DNA of 64,000 bases from CAWBOY01 sp963790585 (GTDB taxonomy: Bacteria > Planctomycetota > Planctomycetia > Gemmatales > Gemmataceae): NCBI GenBank assembly GCA_963790585.1, contig CAWBOY010000007.1, positions 372,001-436,000 on the forward strand, written 5' to 3'. Position 1 is the first letter of the stretch. Every line of letters begins with the position of its first letter. A program made the translations under genes and the position numbers. Shown here in pieces: positions 26,350 through 36,035 of this stretch. The notes under the pieces are model-generated. The model did not search any database. It was given only the letters and a program-made list of their open reading frames with translations, and had not been told where the DNA came from.

Positions 26350-26439
26350 GAGCCGTGGCCGGGGTCGGTACTCCGACCCCGGTTCTCTAGAGGCGCGAAG
26401 GCCAAACCGGGGTCGGACTACCGACCCCGGCCACGGCTT
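26350..26439. repeat. palindromic element family C, copy 2
   Basis: AGCCGTGGCCGGGGTCGGTA at the left end and its mirror at the right end enclose inner GGGGTCGG...CCGACCCC palindromes, matching the inner part of 674-842. No gene is seen in the remaining part of this gap. Confidence 0.8.
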
Positions 26440-26626
26440 GCGGTTTTTTGAACGAACTTCCGACTCAGAATACTGGCGAGCCCAGAAAAATGCCCCCTCA
26501 AGTTTTCCCCTTCGCGCCGTCGATACCCTAATACGGTAGAACCCCTACGTCTTGACGCAATCCGGTTGAGGCCGGCGCGGCAAGGCTGACGGTCCACCGC
26601 CTTTGGTGCGGGGGAGAAACGGGAAC

Positions 26627-28090
26627 ATGGCCTCTGATCTCATTCATCGTCGGCTCAGACGGACCATCGGCTTGCTCAGCCTGGTCCTCGGTGCCTTCGT
26701 GGCCGCCCCGGTCTTCGCCGCTCCGCCAGCTCCGGAAGGACCGTTTTACTCGCGGCAATGGTCGTTTCTCATTCCGTTCAACACCGACCCGGGCGGTGAG
26801 AAATCGATCAATCGCGTCTACCTGCAATGCAGCGAGAACATGGGCCGGAGCTTCCGCGAAATCGGCGTCGGCAAGCCGACCGACAAGTCGTTTAACTTTA
26901 CGACCGATCACGATGGCTGGTATTACTTCGTCGCTCAGACGCTCGACACCAATGGCGTCTATCATCCCGCCAAGCTCGACCTCAATACGCCCTGTTTGAA
27001 AGTCTGCGTCGATCGCACGCCGCCGCGGGTCAATGTTTACCGTGCCATCTCATCGCGCGACGGCAACGCCGCGTTTGAATGGGACGTCAGCGACGACACC
27101 TCGGGCATCAAGAACAGCTCGCTCACATTCGACTATCTGCCGCCGGGCGGCCGCGATTGGCTACCTTTGCAGACGATGCAAAACTCGATCGGCAATCATG
27201 CCTGGAACGCCGCTGCCGCCGGCACTTACCGCGTTCGCATGAGCGTCGCGGACAACGCCGGCAACACGACGACGAAAGAGATTACTCTGACCCCGAGCGG
27301 CGCAGCAGGCGGTGCGGGCATTGGTGCGGCACCTGTCGGCATGAACAACAACACAATTCCGCCGCCCTACACGCCGACGCCTGCCGACAACAATCGCGGC
27401 GACGTCCAGCTTGTCAATGTGCGCAAGTTTTCGCTCGATTACAACATCGATGACGTGGGCGACTCGAAGGTCAAGGAAGTCGAAGTATACATATTAAGAG
27501 ACGGCAAATGGGATAAATACCCTGAAGCAGCTCCTGAAAAGGGGCCGTTCACCGTCAGCGTGGACAAAGACGGCCGTTATGGCTTCACGCTCATCGCCAA
27601 GAGCGGGGCCGGCCTTTCCGAGCCGCCGCCGCGCCTGGCGACGGATAAGCCACAGTTTTGGGTCGAAGTCGATTCGGTGCCGCCGGTGGTCGAGCTGCGC
27701 TCGCTGGAAATGGGCACCGGGCTTTATCACGGCAAACTGACGATCCGCTGGACCGCGAAGGATCTTCATATCGCCGCCCGGCCGATTAACCTTCAGTATG
27801 GTCCCACTCCCGAAGGCCCGTGGAAGCCGTTTGCCACGGAGCTATTCAACGACGGCGTCTACGTCTGGGACATTGTGGCCTATAATGCTGACAATGGCCG
27901 CGACCCAGATAAGAAGCTGCCCGATCTCGTCTACATTCGCGTCGAAGCCGTCGACCAGGCCGGCAACAGTGGCTTCGCCGTCTCGACCCAGGCGAAGCCG
28001 ACCGACTTGAAGATTCCCAAAGCGCGGGTCATCAAAGCGATCGGTGCGAACGCGGGGCCGATGAATCCCACGAATCCGATGAGTCCGTGA
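26627..28090 (+). CDS. Secreted Ig-like-fold protein
   Basis: A 487-residue exported protein with signal peptide RTIGLLSLVLGAFVAAPVFA. Three beta-rich parts show Ig/FN3-like wording: VDRTPPRVNVYRAISS...AAFEWDVSDDTSGIKNSSL with YRVRMSVADNAGNTTTKEI; a second with KVKEVEVYILRDGKWDKY and YGFTLIAKSGAGLSEPPPR; a third with VDSVPPVVELRSLEMG...LTIRWTAKDLH and YIRVEAVDQAGNSGFAVST. A low-complexity Gly/Asn/Pro linker (about residues 225-260) divides the first two. Such VDxTPP...DxAGN modules are typical of extracellular adhesive or structural proteins. GGGGGAG upstream supports the ATG at 26627. Its partner is unknown. Confidence 0.7.
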   Translation: MASDLIHRRLRRTIGLLSLVLGAFVAAPVFAAPPAPEGPFYSRQWSFLIPFNTDPGGEKSINRVYLQCSENMGRSFREIGVGKPTDKSFNFTTDHDGWYYFVAQTLDTNGVYHPAKLDLNTPCLKVCVDRTPPRVNVYRAISSRDGNAAFEWDVSDDTSGIKNSSLTFDYLPPGGRDWLPLQTMQNSIGNHAWNAAAAGTYRVRMSVADNAGNTTTKEITLTPSGAAGGAGIGAAPVGMNNNTIPPPYTPTPADNNRGDVQLVNVRKFSLDYNIDDVGDSKVKEVEVYILRDGKWDKYPEAAPEKGPFTVSVDKDGRYGFTLIAKSGAGLSEPPPRLATDKPQFWVEVDSVPPVVELRSLEMGTGLYHGKLTIRWTAKDLHIAARPINLQYGPTPEGPWKPFATELFNDGVYVWDIVAYNADNGRDPDKKLPDLVYIRVEAVDQAGNSGFAVSTQAKPTDLKIPKARVIKAIGANAGPMNPTNPMSP

Positions 28091-28108
28091 TGTGAGTATG
28101 TAGTTTCC

Positions 28109-28198
28109 GCATTCAAGAGCCGGGAGCGTCAGCGACCTGAGAAAATCTGAACGAATGCAATGCTCTCCGGTCGCTGACGCTCCCGGCTCTTGAATGCA
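28109..28198. repeat. palindromic element family A, copy 3
   Basis: GCATTCAAGAGCCGGGAGCG and the following GTCAGCGACC are mirrored by the complement ending at 28198. It fills the gap before holA. Confidence 0.85.
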
Positions 28199-28236
28199 GA
28201 ATCCTCTGCGGTCGCTTTCAGCTCAGTAAGACACCC

Positions 28237-29256
28237 ATGGACAGCCTCACCTTCCTCGATCGCCCCGCGAAAGCCAAGCCCCAGCCTATCTACGTCCTGC
28301 ACGGCGATGAGCCGTTTCTAAAACAGCGCGTCGTCGAGTCTCTGCGCACGCTGGTCCTCGGCGCGGAGGGCGGCGAATTCGGCCTATCAACCTACGCCGG
28401 CGATAAGGCGAACTACGCCGAGATCTTTGACGAATTGCAAACGCTCCCTTTCCTCAGTCCGCGCCGGCTCGTCGTCATCGAAGAGGCCGACACTTTTGTG
28501 ACGCGCGAGCGTGCGCGGCTCGAAAAATACTTTGCTGAGCCGACGGCCCGCGGCGTCCTCGTGTTGACCGTGGCCACGTTTCCCGCGACGACAAAGCTGG
28601 CCAAAATGCTGCCTGACGCGGGGTCGATCGCGTGCAAATCGCCGCCGGCGGCCAAGTTGGTCGACTGGTGCGCGAAATGGTCCGCCGCCCATCATGGCAA
28701 GCCGTTGACACAAGACGCGGCGCGGATGCTGGTCGATTATGTCGGCGCCGAAATGGGGCAGCTCGATCAAGAGATGGCCAAGTTGACGAGCTACGTCGGC
28801 ACCGCCGCGAAGATCAGCGCGAAAGATGTCGATGCGCTCGTAGGCAACCGCCGCGCGGAATCGACCTGGAAGATCTTCGACCTGATCGGCGACGGGCAAA
28901 CCGCTCAAGCTTTGGCGTTCCTCGATCGCTTGCTGACCCAAGGCGAGGAGCCGATCAAGCTACTCGGGGCGTTCAGCATGCAACTGCGGCGCATGGCCCA
29001 GGTCGCGGCCCTGAGTGGTCAGGGTATTTCCCTGGGTGAGGCGATGGATCAAGTCGGCGTGCAACCGTTCGTGCGCCGCGGCCTGGAACAGCAAATGCGC
29101 CATCTCGGACGCCGACGGCTGGCGCAGCTCTATGATTGGTTAGTGCAGACCGATCTCGGGCTGAAAGGTTCGAGCGACCTGCCAGCCCGGACCCAGCTGG
29201 AACGGCTGGTGATCCTGCTGGCTCGACCTCTGGCGCCTGCGCCTACGAAGACATAA
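28237..29256 (+). CDS. holA: DNA polymerase III subunit delta
   Basis: Delta subunit of the clamp loader, which opens the beta sliding clamp. 339 residues. PIYVLHGDEPFLKQRVVESL is the family's opening in place of a working P-loop; FDELQTLPFLSPRRLVVIEEAD and STWKIFDLIGDGQTAQALAFLDRLLTQGEEPIKLLGAFSMQLRRMAQVA are characteristic of domain I/II and the C-terminal collar region. Length and order fit the family. The stop is followed one base later by the pdxA ATG, so the two are probably co-transcribed. Confidence 0.88.
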   Translation: MDSLTFLDRPAKAKPQPIYVLHGDEPFLKQRVVESLRTLVLGAEGGEFGLSTYAGDKANYAEIFDELQTLPFLSPRRLVVIEEADTFVTRERARLEKYFAEPTARGVLVLTVATFPATTKLAKMLPDAGSIACKSPPAAKLVDWCAKWSAAHHGKPLTQDAARMLVDYVGAEMGQLDQEMAKLTSYVGTAAKISAKDVDALVGNRRAESTWKIFDLIGDGQTAQALAFLDRLLTQGEEPIKLLGAFSMQLRRMAQVAALSGQGISLGEAMDQVGVQPFVRRGLEQQMRHLGRRRLAQLYDWLVQTDLGLKGSSDLPARTQLERLVILLARPLAPAPTKT

Positions 29257-29257
29257 C

Positions 29258-30250
29258 ATGGCCACGAAAACCCCTCTTCTTCTCATAACCCTGGGCGATG
29301 TCGCGGGCATCGGGCCGGAGATCGTCGCCCGCGCCTGGCCCGACTTGTTGCCGCTGTGCCGACCAGTGGTTGTCGGCGATCCGCTCTGGATGCGGCGCGG
29401 TCTCGAGCAGGCCGGCTTGAAAACTGAAGTGCAAACCATTCCTCATCCGAGCGAAGCCACGCCGACCGCTGAGACGATTCCTTGCATCCAGGCCACGACG
29501 CAGGATTTGTCGCGGATTCGGCCCGGCACGATCACCGCGGCAGGGGGTCGAGCGGCTTATGACTTCCTCTGTCAGGCGATCGACTGGTGCCTTGACCACA
29601 GCGCTGACGGCATTGTCACCGCGCCGCTCCATAAGGAAGGGCTGCACGCGGCAGGGTTGCCGTATCCTGGGCACACCGAGATTCTCGCCGAGCGCACGGG
29701 CGTCAAAGAATTCGCCATGGTCCTCGCGGTTGGCGACCTCGCCGTGGCGCACGTGACGCTGCACATGGCCCTTCACGACGTGTTTCGCCATATCACGACA
29801 GACGCGATCCTGGAAAAGGCACTCTTGCTCGACGGCCTGCAGCGCCGATTGCTCGGTCGTCGGCCACGCCTTGGCGTCGCCGCGCTCAATCCTCACGCCA
29901 GCGACGGCGGCCTATTCGGCGATGAAGAGGCGCGACTTATCGCTCCCGCTGTCGAACTAGCGCGGAGCCGCGGCCTTGATGTGAGCGGCCCCTGGCCGAG
30001 TGACACGTTGTTCGTCCGCGCCCGGCATGGCCATCTCGACGGCGTCGTCGCCATGTACCACGACCAGGGCCATATCGCCTTGAAACTGCTGGGCGAAGGC
30101 CGCGCGGTAAATATCAGCGCGGGTCTGCCGATCGTTCGCACCAGCGTCGCGCACGGAACCGCCTACGACATCGCGGGAAAAGGAATGGCGGACGCCGGCA
30201 GCCTCGTCGAAGCAACGCGTGTCGCCGCAAGGCTCGCGGCGACACGGTGA
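29258..30250 (+). CDS. pdxA: 4-hydroxythreonine-4-phosphate dehydrogenase
   Basis: Oxidises 4-phosphohydroxy-L-threonine in the DXP-dependent pyridoxal phosphate pathway. 330 residues. LLLITLGDVAGIGPEIVARAW corresponds to the family's TMGDPAGIGPE; GIVTAPLHKEGLHAAGLPYPGHTEILAERTG holds substrate and metal ligands; AALNPHASDGGLFGDEE and VAMYHDQGHIALKLLG supply further metal-binding His residues; PIVRTSVAHGTAYDIAGKG is the usual C-terminal signature. Starts one base after the holA stop. All signature residues are present, so an active enzyme is expected. Confidence 0.93.
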   Translation: MATKTPLLLITLGDVAGIGPEIVARAWPDLLPLCRPVVVGDPLWMRRGLEQAGLKTEVQTIPHPSEATPTAETIPCIQATTQDLSRIRPGTITAAGGRAAYDFLCQAIDWCLDHSADGIVTAPLHKEGLHAAGLPYPGHTEILAERTGVKEFAMVLAVGDLAVAHVTLHMALHDVFRHITTDAILEKALLLDGLQRRLLGRRPRLGVAALNPHASDGGLFGDEEARLIAPAVELARSRGLDVSGPWPSDTLFVRARHGHLDGVVAMYHDQGHIALKLLGEGRAVNISAGLPIVRTSVAHGTAYDIAGKGMADAGSLVEATRVAARLAATR

Positions 30251-30253
30251 CTA

Positions 30254-30379
30254 CTGCGCCGTCCAGACTAAATTTACGGTGGCACAGACATTCCTGTCTG
30301 TGCGGGAACCGACGAATGTGCCTTTTGCTGCACAGACAGGAATGTCTGTGCCACCCGTAAATTTAGTCTAGGCGGCGCA
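30254..30379. repeat. palindromic element family B, copy 3
   Basis: GACTAAATTTACGGTGGCAC at the left arm and its mirror at the right enclose two CACAGACA...TGTCTGTG units; outer TGCGCCG/CGGCGCA extends the stem. Confidence 0.85.
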
Positions 30380-30482
30380 CTACTGCGTATTGAGACAAAC
30401 CCGGCTTGTTTTTTCCCCACCCTCTCGGCATCATCCCGCGTCTTCCGATCGTCCATTGGCCGTTTGCTGGGAAGGGGCGCGG

Positions 30483-31028
30483 ATGCCCAAGCGCGATGCG
30501 AACCCGACTGTTCTTTACCTGATCCGCGATGGCGCCACCGAAGGCGGCATTGGCGTCAAGCAGGCCGAGGCGACGCGCGACGTGCTTGGCATCCGGCCAA
30601 TCGATCACTGTTACAGCTCCTCTTCGCTCCGCTCGCTTCAGACCGCCACGATCGTCGCCCGACCGCATGGGCTGGAGCCAATCGCGCTCGAGTCGCTCGC
30701 GGAGAGTGATTTCAGTCACTGGGATCGGTTGGATTGGCAGGCGATCCGCGTCGCTGATCCGAGCGGTGAAGTGCTCGTTCGCTTACAAGCCCGGGTGATG
30801 CCGGTACTCGATGAACTCTTGCGGCGTCATCAAGGCGCTTCGATCTTGGTCGTCAGTCCTTATCTGGTCAACTTGACCTATCTGGCCGGCTTGCTCGGGT
30901 TGTCTTTGAGTTGCGGGCCGCTGATGCAGCTCGATCCCTGTGGCATTTCGGTCGTGCGGAGCGACGGCGCGAAGGCAGCCGTCAGCACCCTAAACGCCGC
31001 GTTTCACCTCCAAGGCGTCGCGGCCTGA
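30483..31028 (+). CDS. Histidine-phosphatase-fold pseudoenzyme
   Basis: A 181-residue protein with the phosphoglycerate-mutase/histidine-phosphatase fold but without its catalytic histidines. The N-terminal LYLIRDGATEGG replaces the RHG motif by RDG (Asp16 for the phosphoaccepting His). The late VSH motif reads VVSPYLVNLTYLAGLLG, with Pro126 for the second His. The structural segment YSSSSLRSLQTATIVARPHGLEP, matching the family's SxLxRAxxTA helix, is kept. It is therefore probably non-catalytic, perhaps a binding or regulatory protein. GGAAGGGG lies ahead of the ATG at 30483. It follows holA and pdxA but is separated from them by a family B palindrome. Confidence 0.7.
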   Translation: MPKRDANPTVLYLIRDGATEGGIGVKQAEATRDVLGIRPIDHCYSSSSLRSLQTATIVARPHGLEPIALESLAESDFSHWDRLDWQAIRVADPSGEVLVRLQARVMPVLDELLRRHQGASILVVSPYLVNLTYLAGLLGLSLSCGPLMQLDPCGISVVRSDGAKAAVSTLNAAFHLQGVAA

Positions 31029-31318
31029 AAAAGCGTCAGACTTCCCGTCGAACCCCTCGCTTACCGCCGATTTACCTAAAGTTTTCCTCATCTTTTCATT
31101 CTTGAGCCGTTCTCGACAGTTTCATGAAGAAAACACTGGACAGGGCGGAACCTCGCGTCTAACTTGTGGTTAATACCTTTAGCCGCGAAGCCGGACAGGC
31201 TCATTCCGTGCGCGGCAAGGCTATTGGCAGCAGGTTTCTATTCGAGCCAACGACCACCGGCATGGGGCCGGAGGTTTTTTTCGTTGTGGATAGTTCGCAT
31301 CACAGGGGAGTTACTCAC
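31029..31318. other. Non-coding gap before the tandem paralogues
   Basis: About 290 bases. An in-frame extension of the first paralogue to 31166 exists but lacks a Shine-Dalgarno and a signal peptide, so the space is treated as untranslated. The first paralogue's promoter should lie here; no convincing -35/-10 pair was identified. Confidence 0.5.
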
Positions 31319-31702
31319 ATGTATCGTTTGTTCGCAGGTGCCGCTCTTGCTCTCGTCATGGTCGTTGTGACCGCGTCCGCCAAAGAGTACAAGAACGCCA
31401 CGATCGTGAAGGCGGATGATGACAGCATCACCGTCAAGTTCGAAGGCTCGGACAAGGAAGTCGTCGTCAAGCTGAACGACAAGACCACCTTCGCCAGCGT
31501 CGGCAAAGATGGCACCGAGAAGGAAGCCAAGAAGGAAATGTTGGCCAAGCGCCTCGAGAAGGCCAAGAATGGCACCAAAGCCACCATCACCACCGAAGGC
31601 GATGACAAAGAAGATCCGGCGAAGGACAAGCTCGTCGCCAAGAAAGTCGTCACCACCGGCGGCAAGGGCAAGGGCAAGGACACCGCCAAGAAAGACCTAT
31701 AA
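31319..31702 (+). CDS. Small secreted protein, tandem paralogue 1
   Basis: A 127-residue exported protein. Signal peptide MYRLFAGAALALVMVVVTASA, then AKEYKNATIVKADDDSITVKFEGSDKEVVVKLNDKTTF, a run of short beta strands resembling a small OB-like barrel (DUF5666-like wording; not verified), a charged middle segment (GKDGTEKEAKKEMLAKRLEKAKNG), and a strand pair TITTEGDDKEDPAKDKLVAKKVV ending in a Lys/Gly-rich tail. Its first 80 residues are identical to those of paralogue 3. AGGGGAG precedes the ATG. Each copy has its own terminator. Function unknown; the Asp/Lys-rich surface might bind ions or polymers. Confidence 0.75.
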   Translation: MYRLFAGAALALVMVVVTASAKEYKNATIVKADDDSITVKFEGSDKEVVVKLNDKTTFASVGKDGTEKEAKKEMLAKRLEKAKNGTKATITTEGDDKEDPAKDKLVAKKVVTTGGKGKGKDTAKKDL

Positions 31703-31724
31703 TCGATTCGGATCTCCGAATTCC

Positions 31725-31759
31725 GCAACAGGCTCGGCGATCTTCGTCGAGCCTGTTGC
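31725..31759 (+). terminator. Intrinsic terminator after paralogue 1
   Basis: GCAACAGGCTCG pairs with CGAGCCTGTTGC; T-rich sequence follows about 15 bases on. The hairpin is duplicated in diverged form after paralogue 2. Confidence 0.6.
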
Positions 31760-31828
31760 GCTTGCGGATTTGTCTTTTTGAAGTTCTTGGCTCGCTGGGG
31801 GTTCTCGTTTCACACAGGAGTAATTCCC

Positions 31829-32215
31829 ATGTATCGTATGTTTGCTGGTGCTGCGCTTGCTCTCGTCATGGTTGTCGTCACCGCGTCGGCCAAAGAGTAC
31901 AAAAACGCCATGATCGTGAAGGTCAGTGCGGATGATGACAGCATCACCGTCAAGTTTGAAGGCTCTGACAAAGAAGTCACCATCAAGTTGAACGACAAAA
32001 CAACCTACTCCCGCATTGGCAAAGATGGCACCGAGAAAGAAGCCAAGAAGGAAATAGTGAGCGCGACCTTTGCAAAGGCCAAAAATGGCGTGAAGTCCAA
32101 TATCATCACCGAAGGTGATGACAAAGAAGATCCCGCGAAAGACAAGCTCACCGCCAAGAAAGTCGTCATCACCATCAGCAACAAGAACAACAAGGGCAAG
32201 ACCAAAGACTTATAG
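31829..32215 (+). CDS. Small secreted protein, tandem paralogue 2
   Basis: A 128-residue copy of the same exported family: signal peptide MYRMFAGAALALVMVVVTASA and AKEYKNAMIVKVSADDDSITVKFEGSDKEVTIKLNDKTTY. It has two extra residues (VS) before the first Asp cluster, and its middle (EIVSATFAKAKNGVKSNIITEG) and tail (KVVITISNKNNKGKTKDL) have diverged from copies 1 and 3. The 24 bases before its ATG (CACACAGGAGTAATTCCC and flanks) are almost identical to those of paralogue 3, so the duplicated unit includes the ribosome-binding region. Confidence 0.75.
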   Translation: MYRMFAGAALALVMVVVTASAKEYKNAMIVKVSADDDSITVKFEGSDKEVTIKLNDKTTYSRIGKDGTEKEAKKEIVSATFAKAKNGVKSNIITEGDDKEDPAKDKLTAKKVVITISNKNNKGKTKDL

Positions 32216-32238
32216 GCGAATCGGGTCTCCGATTTCCA

Positions 32239-32273
32239 CAACAGGCTCAGCGAACTTCGTCGAGAGCCTGTTA
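32239..32273 (+). terminator. Terminator-like hairpin after paralogue 2
   Basis: CAACAGGCTC pairs with GAGCCTGTT; a TTTTTG run follows at a short distance. Homologous to the hairpin at 31725-31759. Confidence 0.55.
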
Positions 32274-32343
32274 TGCTTGCAGATGTGTCTTTTTGTGGTC
32301 CCTGGCTCGCCAGGGGTTTTCGTCTCACACAGGAGTAATTCCC

Positions 32344-32751
32344 ATGTATCGTTTGTTTGCTGGAGCCGCTCTGGCTCTCGTCATGGTCGTCGTGACCGCG
32401 TCGGCCAAAGAGTACAAGAACGCCACGATCGTGAAGGCTGACGATGACAGCATCACCGTCAAGTTCGAAGGCTCGGACAAGGAAGTCGTCGTCAAGCTGA
32501 ACGACAAGACCACCTTCGCCAGCGTCGGCAAAGATGGCACCGAGAAGGAAGCCAAGAAGGAAATGCTGGCCAAGCGCCTCGAATTCGCCAAGGACAAGGG
32601 TATCACCAAGACCACCATCGTCACCGAAGGCGATGACAAGGAAGATCCCGCGAAGGACAAACTCGTCGCCAAGAAGGTCGTCACCAGCGGCGGCCGCGGC
32701 GGAATGGGCAAGGGCGGCAAGGGCAAGGACACCGCCAAGAAAGATCTATAA
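32344..32751 (+). CDS. Small secreted protein, tandem paralogue 3
   Basis: A 135-residue copy. Residues 1-80 are identical to paralogue 1 at protein level, although the DNA differs by several synonymous changes within the signal peptide and is almost identical after it. The segment after LAKRLE (FAKDKGITKTTIVTEG) and the Gly/Lys-rich tail (SGGRGGMGKGGKGKDTAKKDL) differ from copy 1. CACAGGAG lies nine bases before the ATG. The pattern suggests duplication followed by gene conversion limited to the central part. Confidence 0.75.
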   Translation: MYRLFAGAALALVMVVVTASAKEYKNATIVKADDDSITVKFEGSDKEVVVKLNDKTTFASVGKDGTEKEAKKEMLAKRLEFAKDKGITKTTIVTEGDDKEDPAKDKLVAKKVVTSGGRGGMGKGGKGKDTAKKDL

Positions 32752-32776
32752 GCGAATCGGATCTCCGATCAACACA

Positions 32777-32805
32777 AGAGGCCCGGCGACCTTCGCCGGG
32801 CCTCT
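32777..32805 (+). terminator. Intrinsic terminator after paralogue 3
   Basis: AGAGGCCCGGCGA pairs with CGCCGGGCCTCT, followed by CTTTG. A family G palindrome (CCCCCGGCTTGCCGGGGG) follows at 32813-32832. Confidence 0.65.
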
Positions 32806-32879
32806 CTTTGTATAGCCCCCGGCTTGCCGGGGGTGGCCCTTCTGCGATGAACGCCCGGCACCCAAAGGAGATTTCTCAG

Positions 32880-33284
32880 ATGAGCCGTTTGCTCGCCGCC
32901 ACCGGGCTCGCATTCGCCTTGGTTGTCGTAACCGCGTCTGCGAAGGAGTACAAAAACGCCCAGATCATGAAAATGGATGATGAAAGCATTACGGTAAAGT
33001 TTGAAGGCTCGGACAAAGAAGTCATAGTCAAGGTGACCGACAAGACGACATTCCGCTTCTTTCCCAAGAATCCTGAGCAAGATTACAAGTCCGCGAAGGA
33101 AAAATACGCGAAGGTTGTCGCCAACATTGTCGAGAAGGTTAACAGAGGAATGAGAGTCACAATCACGACCGAGGGCGATGACAAGGAAGATCCGGCAAAA
33201 GATAAGCCTGTCGTAACGAAAATCTTACAGACAGGAGTCAGAGATAAAGGCCCAACCAAAGACATGTTTCGCAAGGATATATGA
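32880..33284 (+). CDS. Small secreted protein, tandem paralogue 4 (diverged)
   Basis: A 134-residue, most diverged member: signal peptide MSRLLAATGLAFALVVVTASA, then AKEYKNAQIMKMDDESITVKFEGSDKEVIVKVTDKTTF. The middle is longer and more charged (KNPEQDYKSAKEKYAKVVANIVEKVNRGMRVTITTEGDDKEDPAKDKPVVTKIL). The motifs AKEYKNA, SITVKFEGSDKEV and TEGDDKEDPAKDK are shared by all four copies and look like the functional core. AAAGGAG precedes the ATG. Confidence 0.75.
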   Translation: MSRLLAATGLAFALVVVTASAKEYKNAQIMKMDDESITVKFEGSDKEVIVKVTDKTTFRFFPKNPEQDYKSAKEKYAKVVANIVEKVNRGMRVTITTEGDDKEDPAKDKPVVTKILQTGVRDKGPTKDMFRKDI

Positions 33285-33310
33285 TCGGATCAATAATAGG
33301 GCATCTTTAT

Positions 33311-33367
33311 ATAGCCCCCGGCTTGTCGGTGGTTTTGAATTCACCCCCGGCAAGCCGGGGGATATAA
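33311..33367. repeat. family G palindrome, paired copies
   Basis: TATAGCCCCCGGCTTG at the left and CCCCCGGCAAGCCGGGGG at the right form both local and long-range pairing. It separates the convergent paralogue 4 and ftsH genes and probably acts as a two-way terminator. Confidence 0.75.
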
Positions 33368-33376
33368 AAAATCCAT

Positions 33377-35382
<2,006 letters not shown>

Positions 35383-35626
35383 CAAAAGATCCTCAGCTTG
35401 CGCAACGTCGTATTCGGCGAGAGAGAGCGTCCAAGCCCTCCGGCGGGAAAAGGCTTCACTCTAAGGATAGCAAACCACTTATAGGCTGACTACGGTGCGC
35501 TGCCAGCCAGGAATTGGGATCCGAAAAGAGTGCGGGACTTGAGCGATGCGATGTTGCGCACTGCTGCGCAAATGATTGCCCTCTGAGAATGTGTTTTTGC
35601 CTTCAATCAGTTCATGTCCATCGAGA

Positions 35627-35700
35627 ACCAAGCCTGAAGCATAAGCGAAGGAGCATTACATCAGTTTAATGCCCCCTTTCGCCTGCGCTCCAGGCTCGGA
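35627..35700. repeat. palindromic element family F, copy 1 (diverged)
   Basis: AGCCTGAAGCATAAGCGAAG and its imperfect mirror (TTTCGCCTGCGCTCCAGGCT). A perfect copy lies at 52761-52869. The 427-base gap 35383-35809 holds only this and the next terminator. Confidence 0.75.
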
Positions 35701-35747
35701 GATGTTCGCCTTTTTGATTACATTCACTGCCTACCGGCCCGCGGATT

Positions 35748-35781
35748 AAAAAAAAAGCCGGCGGAGTGTGCATCCGCCGGC
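35748..35781 (-). terminator. Intrinsic terminator after the 33-residue membrane peptide gene
   Basis: On the minus strand GCCGGCGGA pairs with TCCGCCGGC and is followed by nine T residues. A strong rho-independent terminator. Confidence 0.85.
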
Positions 35782-35809
35782 CCTCGAAACTATCCTAACT
35801 TGCGATTTC

Positions 35810-35911
35810 TTACCCGCGTCCCACGCCCACGAGCCATAGAAGCACGAGGACAAAGAGGGGTACACCCATCAACCAAGCCAGGATAAATCCAGCTGCCGCT
35901 TGAGGTCTCAT
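35810..35911 (-). CDS. 33-residue single-pass membrane peptide
   Basis: A short gene between a strong ribosome-binding site (AAGGAG, eight bases before the ATG at 35911) and a strong terminator. The product starts MRPQAAAGFILAWLMGVPLF and ends with a hydrophobic stretch VLVLLWLVGVG followed by Arg-Gly, so it is one helix with a short basic N-terminus. Small peptides of this kind occur in envelopes and often modulate larger membrane proteins. Its role is unknown; the next upstream minus-strand gene also encodes a membrane protein. Confidence 0.6.
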   Translation of the reverse strand: MRPQAAAGFILAWLMGVPLFVLVLLWLVGVGRG

Positions 35912-36035
35912 GATCGTTCTCCTTATCAGAAGTTCTGGCCCGGCTCTTGGCCGGGGAGTTACCAATCGAACAGAAAAGGGCGACTTCTATAATCAACATC
36001 CACCGTGTGGGGATGATTAACCGAAACGAAACCGT

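Noticed and set aside
31166..31318. Longer start for paralogue 1
   Set aside because: The extension has no signal peptide or ribosome-binding site, whereas the ATG at 31319 aligns with the other three copies.
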